A stretch of DNA of 36,916 bases from Treponema sp. Its GTDB lineage: Bacteria; Spirochaetota; Spirochaetia; Treponematales; Treponemataceae. The translations under genes were made by a program, and so were the position numbers. The stretch's first letter is position 1. Every line of letters begins with the position of its first letter. The stretch is taken from positions 1-36,916 of the forward strand of contig JAFZYR010000045.1 in the NCBI GenBank assembly GCA_017616165.1, given 5' to 3'. Shown here one piece after another: positions 1 to 8,544 of this stretch. The notes beneath the pieces were generated by a model. That model worked only from the letters and a program-made list of their open reading frames with translations. It was not told the origin of the DNA and did not search any database.

Positions 1-1
1 A

Positions 2-142
2 GACAAAGAAATTGATGTAGAAAAATACCGCGGCCAGCAGGACTGCTACAGAAAAGCCGCCGCCAAGCTGCTGAAAATCCCGGAAGATAAAATCAGCTGT
101 TATCTGTATTTCTTAAAGCACAATACTGCGCAAAAATTATAA
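2..142 (+). CDS. C-terminal end of an AddA/UvrD-like helicase-nuclease (partial)
   Basis: An open frame enters from the left edge and stops with TAA at 140-142, giving 46 residues. The segment reads like the extreme C-terminus of AddA/RexA-type ATP-dependent nucleases: a VEKYRGQQDCYRKAAAKLL stretch followed by a short strand (CYLYFLKH), matching the tail of the PD-(D/E)XK nuclease domain, where a Y-R-x-Q motif and a helix precede the last strand. If correct, the protein would take part in double-strand break end processing. The gene overlaps the convergent transporter gene by six bases. Only the tail is visible, so the family call is tentative. Confidence 0.45.
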   Translation, partial: DKEIDVEKYRGQQDCYRKAAAKLLKIPEDKISCYLYFLKHNTAQKL

Positions 143-1054
143 CAGTCCAACCACCCACTCTGCCAGTGCAACAAAGGTAGGAATTGTCAGAATACAGAAC
201 ATACTCGTAATTGTAACAATAAGGCTTGCAAAGGATTTGTCGTGGTCAAACACAACTGCCAGCCCCGGAATTGTTGTTGCAACAGGACACATGGAACAGA
301 TGTAAATTGCAAAGAGCAGCATCTTTATGTCCTGCATGTTTATGCAAAGCTTATAGACAATCACAATTACAACAAGGTTACAAAGTGACGCAATGACAAG
401 ACGGAACAGGGTTGTTTTGATTACACGCGCAATGTATTCCCTGTCAAATTCAAAGCGGGCAAAAAGGATTCCGAGCAGCAGCATGGCCATTGGAGTGTTT
501 ATATCTGCAATCATTACGATTGGCTTACGCACGAGCTCGGGCAAATCAAACGGCAGGCAGAAAAGTATAAGGCCAATCGTTACTGCAATGATATTCGGGT
601 TTGTGATGATTTTTTTGATGTTGGTAGTACCGCTCATCTGATAGTAGCCGTAGGTCCAGATGAGGACATTGAAAATGATGAGGTAGCCCATAAGGTAGAA
701 AACACCTTCGTCACCAAACACGCCGCGGATCAACGGGATTCCTACAAAGCCGCAGTTTGTAAAGGCAACGGCAATGCGGTCGATTTTTTCTTTGGATGAA
801 AGGATGCCAAGCAGAATCATTACACCATGCATGATGAGCGCAATAAGGGCTGCAAACCAAAGCTGACCAAACTTGTGCCAGCTGAATTCCATATTAAAGC
901 TGTTGAGTACTAAAAACGGATTGATAAAATAAAGGAGCAGGCGGCTCATGAATTTTTGCTGTTCGTCTGTTACCTGCACAATGCGGGCAAAAATATAACC
1001 TGCCAGAGTGATGGCAATCATTATTACGAGTTGTTTTAAAACAAGTATGTACAT
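137..1054 (-). CDS. AEC-family (auxin efflux carrier-like) transporter
   Basis: A 305-residue integral membrane protein with about ten hydrophobic segments over its whole length, including a PFLVLNSF segment near the N-terminus and a C-terminal half with CPVATTIPGLAVVF. This is the pattern of the AEC/Mem_trans permease family, which moves organic acids and related anions such as malate in bacteria; the substrate here cannot be told. I start it at the ATG at 1054, preceded by GGGGA seven bases upstream, rather than at an upstream in-frame codon inside the preceding gene. The start lies one base after the stop of the upstream membrane gene (1056), so the two are probably translated from one mRNA. 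Confidence 0.8.
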   Translation of the reverse strand: MYILVLKQLVIMIAITLAGYIFARIVQVTDEQQKFMSRLLLYFINPFLVLNSFNMEFSWHKFGQLWFAALIALIMHGVMILLGILSSKEKIDRIAVAFTNCGFVGIPLIRGVFGDEGVFYLMGYLIIFNVLIWTYGYYQMSGTTNIKKIITNPNIIAVTIGLILFCLPFDLPELVRKPIVMIADINTPMAMLLLGILFARFEFDREYIARVIKTTLFRLVIASLCNLVVIVIVYKLCINMQDIKMLLFAIYICSMCPVATTIPGLAVVFDHDKSFASLIVTITSMFCILTIPTFVALAEWVVGLL

Positions 1055-1055
1055 T

Positions 1056-1538
1056 TTATTTCCCCAGGGCCGCAAAAAGCGCAGTGAAAAGTCCGAGTGA
1101 AACGGCCATCATTATGAGTCCTGCAATCAGAACGCCGAGCATTACGGCAATTACAGTGTCTTTGAATTTCATGTCCAGAAGGCTTGCGGCAAGGGTTCCG
1201 GTCCAGGCGCCTGTTCCCGGAATTGGAATTGCAACAAAAAGCATGAGTGCAACAAAGATTCCACGGCCTGCTTTTTCCTGCATTTTTTCTCCGGCGGCGG
1301 CACCTTTTACTAAGAAGAACTGACAGATTCCGCCAATGCCCTTTTTATCCTGTCCCCATTCCAGAAAGCGTCGCGCAAAAAGATAAATGATTGGAACTGG
1401 CAGCATGTTTCCGATGATGCAGACAATGTAAGAAGGCACAATCGGCATCTGCAGTGCCTGAGAAACAGGAATGGCACCTCTGAGCTCAATGAGCGGCACC
1501 ATCGAGATAAAGAAAATCCACAGGTAATTTTTGAACAT
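1056..1538 (-). CDS. COG2426-type small membrane protein (putative small multidrug export family)
   Basis: A 160-residue protein with four or five hydrophobic segments. It has the family hallmarks: a polar N-terminal motif MVPLIELRGAIP, a NMLPVPIIYLFAR segment, and a PIPGTGAWTG motif before the last membrane segments. This is the family often annotated as putative small multidrug export protein; no transport role has been firmly shown. I use the ATG at 1538 instead of a TTG at 1562, because the -10 box TATAAT (1545-1550) lies between them. There is no ribosome-binding site before the ATG, so the mRNA may be leaderless. It is the first gene of a two-gene reverse operon with the AEC transporter. 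Confidence 0.75.
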   Translation of the reverse strand: MFKNYLWIFFISMVPLIELRGAIPVSQALQMPIVPSYIVCIIGNMLPVPIIYLFARRFLEWGQDKKGIGGICQFFLVKGAAAGEKMQEKAGRGIFVALMLFVAIPIPGTGAWTGTLAASLLDMKFKDTVIAVMLGVLIAGLIMMAVSLGLFTALFAALGK

Positions 1539-1544
1539 AAGGCA

Positions 1545-1573
1545 ATTATAACGAAAAAGCAATTCTTGGGCAA
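1545..1573 (-). promoter_or_regulatory. Promoter of the small membrane protein / AEC operon
   Basis: On the reverse strand, TTGCCC (1568-1573) and TATAAT (1545-1550) are separated by exactly 17 bases. The -10 box ends seven bases before the start codon at 1538, so transcription would begin at or next to the ATG. Confidence 0.6.
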
Positions 1574-1574
1574 A

Positions 1575-1602
1575 TTGACAATCCTTAGCAATATGCTAAA
1601 CT
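1575..1602 (+). promoter_or_regulatory. Promoter of the radical SAM gene with internal inverted repeat
   Basis: A perfect TTGACA (1575-1580) is followed after 16 bases by TAAACT (1597-1602), six bases before the ATG at 1609. Between and overlapping these boxes lies a perfect inverted repeat, TTAGC-AATAT-GCTAA (1585-1599), in the position of an operator. No ribosome-binding site is seen. The -10 match is only moderate. Confidence 0.45.
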
Positions 1603-1608
1603 GATTTT

Positions 1609-2463
1609 ATGCATACCTGGGTCGGCGACTATTATAAAAATCTCTTTGGAACTAAGGTTTACAAGCTCACCTTTGATGCGGGCTGCACCTGTCCTACCCG
1701 TGACGGAACAAAAGGAACGCGCGGATGTATTTTTTGCAGTCAGAGCGGGTCTGGAGAATTTACTGTGCCGTTTGATGGCGGGGCCAGCATTGTGCCGGAA
1801 CGCTTTAAGGGTGCGGACACTTTTATTGCATACTTTCAGAACTTTACGAACACTTACGGCGACCTTAAGGAGCTTTCTTCAAAATGGCATAAGGCGCTTT
1901 CGTATGAAGGAATTAAGGGGCTTGCTCTGGGTACGCGGCCTGACTGTCTTGGTGATGAAGTTCTGGAGGAGCTGGCACGCATAAGCGATGAGTATTTTGT
2001 TCAGCTGGAGCTTGGATTTCAGACTGTGAACGAGGAGTCTGCCCAATACATTAGGCGCGGTTTTACAAATGATGTTTATTTTGATGCCGTCGCACGTATA
2101 CACAAGATGGCGCCGAAGGTTCACGTGGTAACTCATGTGATTTTCGGACTGCCCGGCGAAACAGAAGCCGACATGCTGAACAGCGTGAAGGCTGCAGTTG
2201 ACGCGGGAACGGATGGCATTAAAATAATGTGTCTGTATGTGCTCAAAGATACCGATCTTGCTCTTGAATACGAACAGGGAAAGTTTGAAGTTCTGCAGAT
2301 GGATGAATATTTTGAACTGCTGCGTAAGGCACTGCCGCTGATTCCTGAGTCGGTGATTATTCACAGGCTTACGGGGGACCCGCCAAAGAGCACACTTATT
2401 GCGCCTAAGTGGACAACAGATAAGAAAAGAGTAATGGATAGAATAAAAAAGCTGGAACAGTAA
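1609..2463 (+). CDS. TIGR01212/YhcC-family radical SAM protein
   Basis: A 284-residue radical SAM enzyme. The three cysteines proposed to hold the 4Fe-4S cluster are C28, C40 and C43, in a CPTRDGTKGTRGCIFC arrangement: eleven residues between the first two, then CxxC, characteristic of the YhcC/TIGR01212 group. Further family features are the ALGTRPDC, VQLELGFQT and THVIFGLPGETE segments of the TIM-barrel and a C-terminal HRLTGDPPKSTLIAPKW motif. The reaction of this group is not well established. The gene is transcribed divergently from the membrane-protein operon, and its start has no ribosome-binding site but sits right after a -10 box. Confidence 0.85.
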   Translation: MHTWVGDYYKNLFGTKVYKLTFDAGCTCPTRDGTKGTRGCIFCSQSGSGEFTVPFDGGASIVPERFKGADTFIAYFQNFTNTYGDLKELSSKWHKALSYEGIKGLALGTRPDCLGDEVLEELARISDEYFVQLELGFQTVNEESAQYIRRGFTNDVYFDAVARIHKMAPKVHVVTHVIFGLPGETEADMLNSVKAAVDAGTDGIKIMCLYVLKDTDLALEYEQGKFEVLQMDEYFELLRKALPLIPESVIIHRLTGDPPKSTLIAPKWTTDKKRVMDRIKKLEQ

Positions 2464-2465
2464 AC

Positions 2466-2565
2466 TGGATTGCTTCGCTTCGCTCGCAATGACGTCATTG
2501 CGCGACTTTTGCGCAGCAAAACGTCGGTAAGCTTTGCGTCAGGAGCGTAGCGACGTGGCAATCCA
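2466..2565. repeat. Intergenic inverted repeat, copy 1 (GTCATTGCGAGG family)
   Basis: The outer arms TGGATTGC (2466-2473) and GCAATCCA (2558-2565) are exact complements. Inside are inverted copies of the core CTCGCAATGACG / GTCATTGCG and the GAGCGTAGCGACGTGGCAAT segment. The same family recurs at 8435-8523 and 11425-11515. It can fold into one long hairpin in RNA and follows the stop of the radical SAM gene by a few bases. Confidence 0.8.
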
Positions 2566-2567
2566 TC

Positions 2568-2596
2568 TTGAAAAACACCTTAATTTACGATAATAT
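2568..2596 (+). promoter_or_regulatory. Promoter of tRNA-Leu(TAA)
   Basis: TTGAAA (2568-2573), a 17-base spacer, then TAATAT (2591-2596). The tRNA begins ten bases after the -10 box. Confidence 0.65.
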
Positions 2597-2605
2597 GACT
2601 TTGTT

Positions 2606-2691
2606 GCCGGGATGGCGGAATTGGTAGACGCCCAGGACTTAAAATCCTGTGTCGGGCAACCGACGTGCCAGTTCGATTCTGGTTCCCGGCA
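2606..2691 (+). tRNA. tRNA-Leu (anticodon TAA)
   Basis: A class II tRNA of 86 nt. The acceptor stem GCCGGGA pairs with TCCCGGC. The anticodon arm is CAGGA-CTTAAAA-TCCTG with anticodon TAA, and a long variable arm (GTCGGGCAACCGAC) is typical of tRNA-Leu. The T arm contains GTTCGATTC. The discriminator is A and the CCA end is not encoded. Confidence 0.95.
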
Positions 2692-2696
2692 TAAAG

Positions 2697-2724
2697 GTCT
2701 TCCCTGGTGGAAGACTTTTTTTTT
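2697..2724 (+). terminator. Intrinsic terminator after tRNA-Leu(TAA)
   Basis: GTCTTCC (2697-2703) and GGAAGAC (2709-2715) form a perfect seven-base-pair stem with a five-base loop, followed by nine T. It starts six bases after the tRNA end. Confidence 0.9.
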
Positions 2725-2751
2725 GGGGGCCCTTCGACAGGCTCAGGGACC
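2725..2751. repeat. Short dispersed repeat CCTTCGACAGGCTCAGG
   Basis: A copy of the CCTTCGACAGGCTCAGGG element, seen as a short intergenic repeat in many bacterial genomes. The ends CCCT and AGGG can pair. It sits between the tRNA terminator and the murD ribosome-binding site. Only one copy is in this window, so the call rests on recognising the motif. Confidence 0.5.
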
Positions 2752-2769
2752 GCGAAGCAAGGAGTTGTC

Positions 2770-4185
2770 ATGACATTCCATTCATATTCACCAAACTGCC
2801 CGTTCAAATCGATTGATGACATTAAAGATAAAAAAATTACCATTATGGGACTTGGACTCAATGGCGGTGGCGAAGCGGCTGCACGATTTTTTCTGAACAA
2901 GGGTGCTTATGTCACAGTTACCGACATGAAAACTGCCGAACAACTGACTCCAACTCTTGAACGCCTTAACAGCGACAGCACACTCGACCATTCACGCCTC
3001 ACCTATCATCTTGGCGGCCACGACCTTGCAGATTTTGAAAACGCAGACTGTGTTATTAAAAATCCCGGCGTAAAGTTTGAAGGCAATAAATATCTGGCTG
3101 CTGCAAAGGCAATAGAAACAGACCTTAGTATTTTCCTTCGTTTTACCGACTGTCCGATTATTGCAGTAACAGGAAGCAAAGGAAAATCTTCTACAGTAAG
3201 CGCAATTTATTACGGCTTGCAGCAGGCAGGCTTTACAGCATTCCTTGGCGGCAACATTACAGTAAGCCCGCTCACCTTTTTTGACCAGGTAAGCTCAGAC
3301 ACTCCGGTTGTAATTGAATTTTCTTCCTGGCAGCTTGCAGACCTTCGTGGCCGTGGTGTCCTTAAGCCTCACATTTGTGTAATTACAAAAATTGTTCCTG
3401 ACCATCAGAACTGGTACGGCAATATGGAAGACTATGTTGCCGACAAGCGTTTGATTTATGCTGACCAGGATGCAGGAACCTATTCCATTTTTGATGCAGG
3501 ACAAGACGAGCCTGGAACCGGACCTGCCTGCGGCGGAACCTGGGGTGACCTTTTTGCCCGTGAAAGCCGTGCGACAGTAATCCGTTATAATACTCAAACC
3601 CAGTATTCTGTTGATTTTGACAGCCTTCTTGTTCCTGGTGAACACATGAAGCTCAATGCACAGAATGCCGCAACAGTTCTCCAGCTTATGGGAGTAGAAA
3701 AACAGCGCGCAAAAGAAATCCTTCAGACCTGGCCTGGCATTGCACACCGCCTTCAGTTTTTCCACGAATGGAAGGGCTACAAGTTTTACAACGATTCTGC
3801 AGCAACTGTACCGGAAGCAGCCGCAGCTGCAACTCAAGCCTTTGGCAAACCGGTAATCCTCTTAACCGGCGGAACCGAAAAAGGCCTTGCACTTGATAAG
3901 CTTACAGAAGTTTTGATTGAAGGAAAAACTACCGAACAGATTTATCTTCTTGCGGGAACTGCCACCGATAAAATTGTCCCTGAGCTGGACAAGGCAGGAA
4001 CAAAATACAACGGTCCCTACAACAGTCTGGACGAAATGCTTGGTGCACTCAAAGACAAGCTGTCAGCCGGCAACGTTAAATCAGACATCATAGTTTTTTC
4101 ACCGGGCGCAACCTCGTTCGGCATGTTCAACAACGAGTTTGACCGCGGCGAAAAATACATGGCGGCTGTGAAAAAGCTTTTCTAA
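2770..4185 (+). CDS. murD: UDP-N-acetylmuramoylalanine--D-glutamate ligase
   Basis: A Mur ligase of 471 residues that adds D-glutamate to UDP-MurNAc-L-Ala in the cytoplasmic stage of peptidoglycan synthesis. The N-terminal UDP-binding domain has MGLGLNGGGEAAARFF (residues 26-41). The ATP loop is TGSKGKSS (134-141). A conserved H-R-L-Q segment (325-328), the D-S-A-A-T motif (341-345) and LLTGGTEKG mark the ligase domains; the C-terminus has FSPGATSFGMFNNEFDRG. The usual NDS-K-ATN lysine position reads NDSAATVPEA here, a variant I associate with spirochaete MurD. The start is the ATG at 2770, with AAGGAG five bases upstream; a GTG at 2707 lies inside the tRNA terminator and is rejected. Confidence 0.9.
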   Translation: MTFHSYSPNCPFKSIDDIKDKKITIMGLGLNGGGEAAARFFLNKGAYVTVTDMKTAEQLTPTLERLNSDSTLDHSRLTYHLGGHDLADFENADCVIKNPGVKFEGNKYLAAAKAIETDLSIFLRFTDCPIIAVTGSKGKSSTVSAIYYGLQQAGFTAFLGGNITVSPLTFFDQVSSDTPVVIEFSSWQLADLRGRGVLKPHICVITKIVPDHQNWYGNMEDYVADKRLIYADQDAGTYSIFDAGQDEPGTGPACGGTWGDLFARESRATVIRYNTQTQYSVDFDSLLVPGEHMKLNAQNAATVLQLMGVEKQRAKEILQTWPGIAHRLQFFHEWKGYKFYNDSAATVPEAAAAATQAFGKPVILLTGGTEKGLALDKLTEVLIEGKTTEQIYLLAGTATDKIVPELDKAGTKYNGPYNSLDEMLGALKDKLSAGNVKSDIIVFSPGATSFGMFNNEFDRGEKYMAAVKKLF

Positions 4186-4194
4186 AAGACGAGA

Positions 4195-5091
4195 TTAATT
4201 ATTCGTAGCCTTTATAATTTGATCCACATTCTTGATGATGGCACCTGCAATCTCAGGCTTGTTCATTGTGTAAATGTGAATGCCGCGCACACCGTTGGAA
4301 ATTAAATCAATAATCTGGTCGGTGGCGTAGGCAATTCCTGCCTGCATCATGGCTTCTGGAGAATCACGGAAACGGTCGCAAATGGCAAGAAGCTTTCGTG
4401 GGATATAGGCATTTGAAAGATCAACCATGCGGCTGACCTGATTTGCATTTGTGATTGGCATAATTCCCGCAAGAACAGGAACATGAATACCGGCAGACTG
4501 AAGGCGATACAAAAATGAATAAAGCATGTCGTTATCAAAGAACATCTGGGTTGTAAGAAAATCCACACCGGCATCTACTTTATATTTGAGAGAATCTATA
4601 TCTGCTTCGCGGCTTGCACTTTCGGGGTGACCTTCCGGGTAACAGGCACCGCCTACACACAAGCCTTCTTTTTTCAAAAGTGTAACAAGATCCGAAGCGT
4701 GAGTATAACCTGAAGGAAAAACATTTTCGCCTGTAACGGCATCCTTTGGATAGTCTCCACGGAGCGCAAGAACATTTTTTATATTGCGGTTTTTCAAATC
4801 TGCAATTGTAGCTTCAAGCGCCTCGGTTGTAGAACGCACGCAGGTAAGATGAGCAAGAGAGGTTGTTCCGTTATTTTCAATAGCCTCGGCAATTTCGGCA
4901 GTATAGCCCTTGGTAGTGCCGCCGGCGCCAAAGGTAACGCTTATAAAATCCGGATTAAGATTTGTAAGAGAAACAGCTGTTTCCTTAATTGATTCAAGCG
5001 CTTCCTTTTTCTTAGGAGGGAAAACCTCAAACGAAAGCGAAACCTTCTTATTATTCAGAATATCTGCAATACTCATTCTTTGATTTGTCAT
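4195..5091 (-). CDS. metF: Methylenetetrahydrofolate reductase
   Basis: A 298-residue TIM-barrel flavoprotein that reduces 5,10-methylene-THF to 5-methyl-THF, the methyl donor for MetE. The family motifs are in order: SLSFEVFPPKK near residue 20, ISVTFGAGG, LAHLTC, ALRGDYPKD, TQMFFDN and PVLAGIMPI. The length equals that of E. coli MetF. The gene lies 25 bases after metE on the same strand, so the pair makes and uses methyl-THF from one transcript. It converges with murD with a nine-base gap and no clear terminator. Confidence 0.93.
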   Translation of the reverse strand: MTNQRMSIADILNNKKVSLSFEVFPPKKKEALESIKETAVSLTNLNPDFISVTFGAGGTTKGYTAEIAEAIENNGTTSLAHLTCVRSTTEALEATIADLKNRNIKNVLALRGDYPKDAVTGENVFPSGYTHASDLVTLLKKEGLCVGGACYPEGHPESASREADIDSLKYKVDAGVDFLTTQMFFDNDMLYSFLYRLQSAGIHVPVLAGIMPITNANQVSRMVDLSNAYIPRKLLAICDRFRDSPEAMMQAGIAYATDQIIDLISNGVRGIHIYTMNKPEIAGAIIKNVDQIIKATNN

Positions 5092-5116
5092 TCCTTCAGT
5101 TTAATGATTACAGGGC

Positions 5117-7402
5117 CTACTGTCGAGAGCCGCCCTCTTTTTCTCTAAGCTCGCGGGCTGCTGCGACAAGATTTGTAAGACTTGGAACAGTTTCTTCTTC
5201 CCCACGGGTTTTAAGTCCGCAGTCAGGGTTTACCCAAAGCTTTTCCTTTTGAACCTTGGCAAGCATTTTCTGGAGTGCAGCAACAATTTCTTCTACAGAA
5301 GGAACGCGTGCAGAGTGAATGTCATAAACACCAGGTCCTACTTCAGTACGGAAGTTTGCTTCCTTGAGGGCATCCAGGATCTTAAGGTCGGCTCGGCTTG
5401 CTTCAAAGGTAATTACGTCCGCATCCATTGCATCAATGTCGCGGATAATATCGTTGAACTCACTGTAGCACATATGAGTATGAATCTGAGTCTCTGGCTT
5501 TACCTTTGCATGAACAAGACGGAAGGCAGGAATTGCCCAGTCAAGATATTCTGAATGCCAGTCACTGTGACGCAGCGGAAGCTTTTCGCGCAAGGCTGCT
5601 TCATCAATCTGAATGATTTTGATTCCGTTTTTTTCAAGGTCAAGAACTTCATCACGGATTGCCAGGGCAAGCTGCTGTGCCTGTTCCTTAAGGCTTATAT
5701 CCTCGCGAGGGAAAGACCAGTTCAAAATTGTTACAGGTCCTGTGAGCATTCCCTTTACGATTTTGTCTGTCTGACTCTGTGCAAAAACTGACCATTCAAC
5801 TGTCATCGGTTTGTTGCGGCTAACATCACCCCAGATTACAGGAGGCTTTACACAACGTGTTCCGTAAGACTGAACCCAGGCATTCTGTGTAAAAATATAT
5901 CCGTCCAGCTGGTTTCCAAAATATTCAACCATGTCGTTGCGCTCAAACTCACCGTGGACAAGTACATCAAGCCCAAGCTTTTCCTGAAGATGAATGCATT
6001 CTGCAATTTTTTTCTGATTGAATTCTACGTACTGCTCCTTAGTGATTGTTCCTTTTTTGTAAGCAGCACGATTTGCACGAACCTCCTTTGTCTGCGGGAA
6101 GCTTCCGATTGTTGTTGTCGGGAAGAGCGGCAGCTTAAAGGTTTGATGCTGGATTTTTTCGCGTTCGGCAAAGTCAGGCTTACGGATAAAGTCTTCTTCC
6201 TTAAGCTGGGCAAGGGCTTTTGTAACGGCAGGATTTTTGATTACGCGGTCCTGGGCAAAAAGCTTTTTATTGTTTTCAAGGGCAGTCGTGTCGGCTGAAG
6301 CAATCTCCCCAAGCTCAACCAGCTTTTCTTCTGCGTAGGCAAAATGCTTTAAGATATCATCAAAAAGCTTTTCTTCTGACGCAGTTGTATAAGGAACATG
6401 AAGCAGCGAGCAGGAGGTACCGATAACAAGGCTTTCCTGTGGCACCGTTTTTTTAATCTGTTCAATAAGTTCATTTTTTTTCTGATAATCTGCACGCCAG
6501 ATATTTTTTCCATTGATAATTCCGGCAATAAGCAGAGTATCTTTTGCAAAGCCCTTTTGAACAAGCTCAAGAGTTTTCTTTCCTTCTACAAAGTCAAGAC
6601 CGATTGCGTCAAAGCCAAGAGTACAAACCTCATCATAAATATCGCGGATATCACCAAAATAGGTCTGAAGAATAATTTTGATATTTGACTGAGCACGGAG
6701 CTTTTGAAGCAAGGCATTGTATATTGAGGTAAAAAGAGCCTTGTCTGTGTCTGTCATATCAAATACAAGGGCTGGTTCTGCAAAGCTTATCCATTCGGCC
6801 CCTGCCTCACTGAGCTCCTTGGCAAGAGCAGCAAAGGCGTCTACAACAGCATCTGCAAAATCAACAGCTTTTTTTGAGCCTGTATAAGTTGCAAGATGAA
6901 GGAAGGTGTAAGCGCCAATAACAGTTGGTACAGTCTGAACTCCTGCTGACTTTGCTTCTTTATATTCAAAAAGCACTTTGTTGTCGGCCTGAAGACTAAT
7001 ACAAGTGTCGTCGCTTATCTCCGGTACAATATAGTGATAATTTGTATTGAACCATTTTTTCATTGGGAGTGCTTTTACGTCACCGGCTGCACCCTGATAT
7101 CCATGAGCCGCAGCAAAGTATTTTTCAAGCGGACTAAGCTCAAGCTTTGTATAACGGGCCGGTACTGCACTAAGCAAAAATGCTGTATCAAGCATATTGT
7201 CGTAAAAAGAAAAATCATTTGAAGGAATAAAACTTATTCCTGCTTCCTTTTGTTTTTTCCAGCCGTATGCACGTAGCTGGGCTGCAGTATTCTGGAGCTC
7301 TGCTTCTGAAAGCTCAACCTTAAAAAATTTTTCACTAGCAAATTTTAATTCACGCTGTTTTCCAATTCTTGGGAATCCGATTACTGATGTTTTAAATGAC
7401 AT
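5117..7402 (-). CDS. metE: Cobalamin-independent methionine synthase
   Basis: A 761-residue enzyme that transfers the methyl group of 5-methyl-THF(Glu)n to homocysteine. The N-terminal motif [13 protein letters not shown] is present. The zinc ligands H643, C645 (IHTHMC), E667 (ITFEAS) and C728 (VNPDCG) sit at the E. coli positions offset by two. An SFPQTKEVR motif opens the catalytic C-terminal half. The start at 7402 is preceded by GGAGG seven bases upstream; an earlier in-frame codon at 7423 would place this Shine-Dalgarno inside the gene. Using the B12-independent enzyme suggests the cell can make methionine without cobalamin. Confidence 0.95.
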   Translation of the reverse strand: MSFKTSVIGFPRIGKQRELKFASEKFFKVELSEAELQNTAAQLRAYGWKKQKEAGISFIPSNDFSFYDNMLDTAFLLSAVPARYTKLELSPLEKYFAAAHGYQGAAGDVKALPMKKWFNTNYHYIVPEISDDTCISLQADNKVLFEYKEAKSAGVQTVPTVIGAYTFLHLATYTGSKKAVDFADAVVDAFAALAKELSEAGAEWISFAEPALVFDMTDTDKALFTSIYNALLQKLRAQSNIKIILQTYFGDIRDIYDEVCTLGFDAIGLDFVEGKKTLELVQKGFAKDTLLIAGIINGKNIWRADYQKKNELIEQIKKTVPQESLVIGTSCSLLHVPYTTASEEKLFDDILKHFAYAEEKLVELGEIASADTTALENNKKLFAQDRVIKNPAVTKALAQLKEEDFIRKPDFAEREKIQHQTFKLPLFPTTTIGSFPQTKEVRANRAAYKKGTITKEQYVEFNQKKIAECIHLQEKLGLDVLVHGEFERNDMVEYFGNQLDGYIFTQNAWVQSYGTRCVKPPVIWGDVSRNKPMTVEWSVFAQSQTDKIVKGMLTGPVTILNWSFPREDISLKEQAQQLALAIRDEVLDLEKNGIKIIQIDEAALREKLPLRHSDWHSEYLDWAIPAFRLVHAKVKPETQIHTHMCYSEFNDIIRDIDAMDADVITFEASRADLKILDALKEANFRTEVGPGVYDIHSARVPSVEEIVAALQKMLAKVQKEKLWVNPDCGLKTRGEEETVPSLTNLVAAARELREKEGGSRQ

Positions 7403-7420
7403 ATTTACGCCTCCAGTTTT

Positions 7421-7455
7421 CAAAAATACAGTATTTTTGTATAAAAGAAAAATAC
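7421..7455. promoter_or_regulatory. AAAAATAC/GTATTTTT half-sites in the metE leader region
   Basis: A perfect inverted repeat with nine-base arms and a one-base centre, CAAAAATAC-A-GTATTTTTG, spans 7421-7439. A third half-site AAAAATAC lies at 7448-7455, inverted relative to 7431-7438. A weak reverse-strand promoter for metE (TTGAAA at 7459-7464 and TATACA at 7438-7443, spacing only 15) overlaps them. Being next to a divergent LysR-type gene, they are candidate binding sites for that regulator. Confidence 0.4.
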
Positions 7456-7523
7456 TATTTTCAAACAGTTTGCGATAGTTTTAACCTATGGCATATTTTT
7501 ATACAATCTGTTACCATATACTC

Positions 7524-8426
7524 ATGACATTACAGCAATTAAAATATGCAATAGCAGTTGCAGACACAGGAAACATAACCGAAGCCTCTCGCAGAGTATT
7601 TATTTCCCAGCCAAGCCTTACAGCCGCAATCCGCGAGCTTGAAGAAGAAATGGGGATTACAATTTTTTCCCGCTCCAACAAAGGTGTTACTGTCACCAAC
7701 GAAGGTGATGAGTTTTTATCCTATGCACGTCAGGTGCTGGAGCAGGCAGTTCTTCTCGAAGACCGCTTTAAGGGTAACTCCAAGGGTAATACAATTTTTT
7801 CTGTAAGCTGCCAGCACTACTCCTTTGCGGTAAATGCATTTGTAGATGTTATTCGTAAGTTTGGCGGCAACGAATATGACTTTACACTGCGCGAAACCCA
7901 GACCCACGAAATCATAGAAGACGTAGCTCACTTAAAAAGTGAAATTGGTATTTTGTATACAAGCTCTCGCAACAAAAATGTAATTACAAAGCTTATCAAA
8001 AAGAATAACCTCCAGTTTGAACCGCTTTTTACAACACCACTTCATATTTTTATTTCAACAAAAAATCCGCTCGCTAAAAAGAAAAAAATCAAGCTGACAG
8101 ATCTGGCTCCCTACCCTTACCTTACCTACGAGCAGGGAGATTTTAATTCCTTTTATTATGCCGAAGAGCCGCTTACCCAGATTGATTTTGCCTGTCCTAA
8201 AAACATAAAGGTCCGTGATCGTGCAACCCTCTTTAATCTGCTCATTGGTCTTAACGGCTATACAATCTGTTCTGGAATCATAAGCCACGAATTAAACGGT
8301 CCTGAAATTATTGCGCGCCCACTGGCACTTTCTGACAGCATGACAGTAGGCATTCTTACCCGTAAAGGAATGGTTCTGTCGCGCTACGCCAAGGCCTACA
8401 TTGACGCTGTAAAAAAACATATTTAA
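7524..8426 (+). CDS. LysR-family transcriptional regulator (MetR/MtaR-like role)
   Basis: A 300-residue LysR-type regulator. The N-terminal winged helix-turn-helix spans about residues 1-62 (TLQQLKYAIAVADTGNITEA, then FISQPSLTAAIRELEEEMG and IFSRSNKGVTVT). The rest is the two-lobed effector-binding domain, ending with an SRYAKAYIDAVKKH tail. I use the ATG at 7524, where family members begin, rather than one 36 bases upstream. It is divergent from metE-metF with about 120 bases between the starts, the usual layout for a LysR regulator and its target, so control of methionine or cysteine genes is inferred. The effector could be homocysteine or O-acetylserine. Confidence 0.85.
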   Translation: MTLQQLKYAIAVADTGNITEASRRVFISQPSLTAAIRELEEEMGITIFSRSNKGVTVTNEGDEFLSYARQVLEQAVLLEDRFKGNSKGNTIFSVSCQHYSFAVNAFVDVIRKFGGNEYDFTLRETQTHEIIEDVAHLKSEIGILYTSSRNKNVITKLIKKNNLQFEPLFTTPLHIFISTKNPLAKKKKIKLTDLAPYPYLTYEQGDFNSFYYAEEPLTQIDFACPKNIKVRDRATLFNLLIGLNGYTICSGIISHELNGPEIIARPLALSDSMTVGILTRKGMVLSRYAKAYIDAVKKHI

Positions 8427-8434
8427 ACAAATTC

Positions 8435-8523
8435 CGTCATTGCGAGGAGCATAGCGACGTGGCAACCCATATAAAAAGAATGCCTTGTTATACGTGGATT
8501 GCCACGCTTCGCTCGCAATGACG
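8435..8523. repeat. Intergenic inverted repeat, copy 2, with trailing T-run
   Basis: The outer arms CGTCATTGCGAG (from 8435) and CTCGCAATGACG (to 8523) are exact complements. A second inner pair, CGTGGCAACCCA with TGGATTGCCACG, has one mismatch. The two half-units are inverted in order compared with copies 1 and 3. The hairpin is followed directly by ATTTTTTATTTTTTT, so it could terminate transcription of the LysR gene. Confidence 0.75.
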
Positions 8524-8544
8524 ATTTTTTATTTTTTTCTAAAA

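Noticed and set aside
2707..2769. A 21-codon N-terminal extension of murD from a GTG
   Set aside because: It overlaps the stem of the tRNA terminator and the dispersed repeat. The ATG at 2770 has AAGGAG at the right distance and fits the family.
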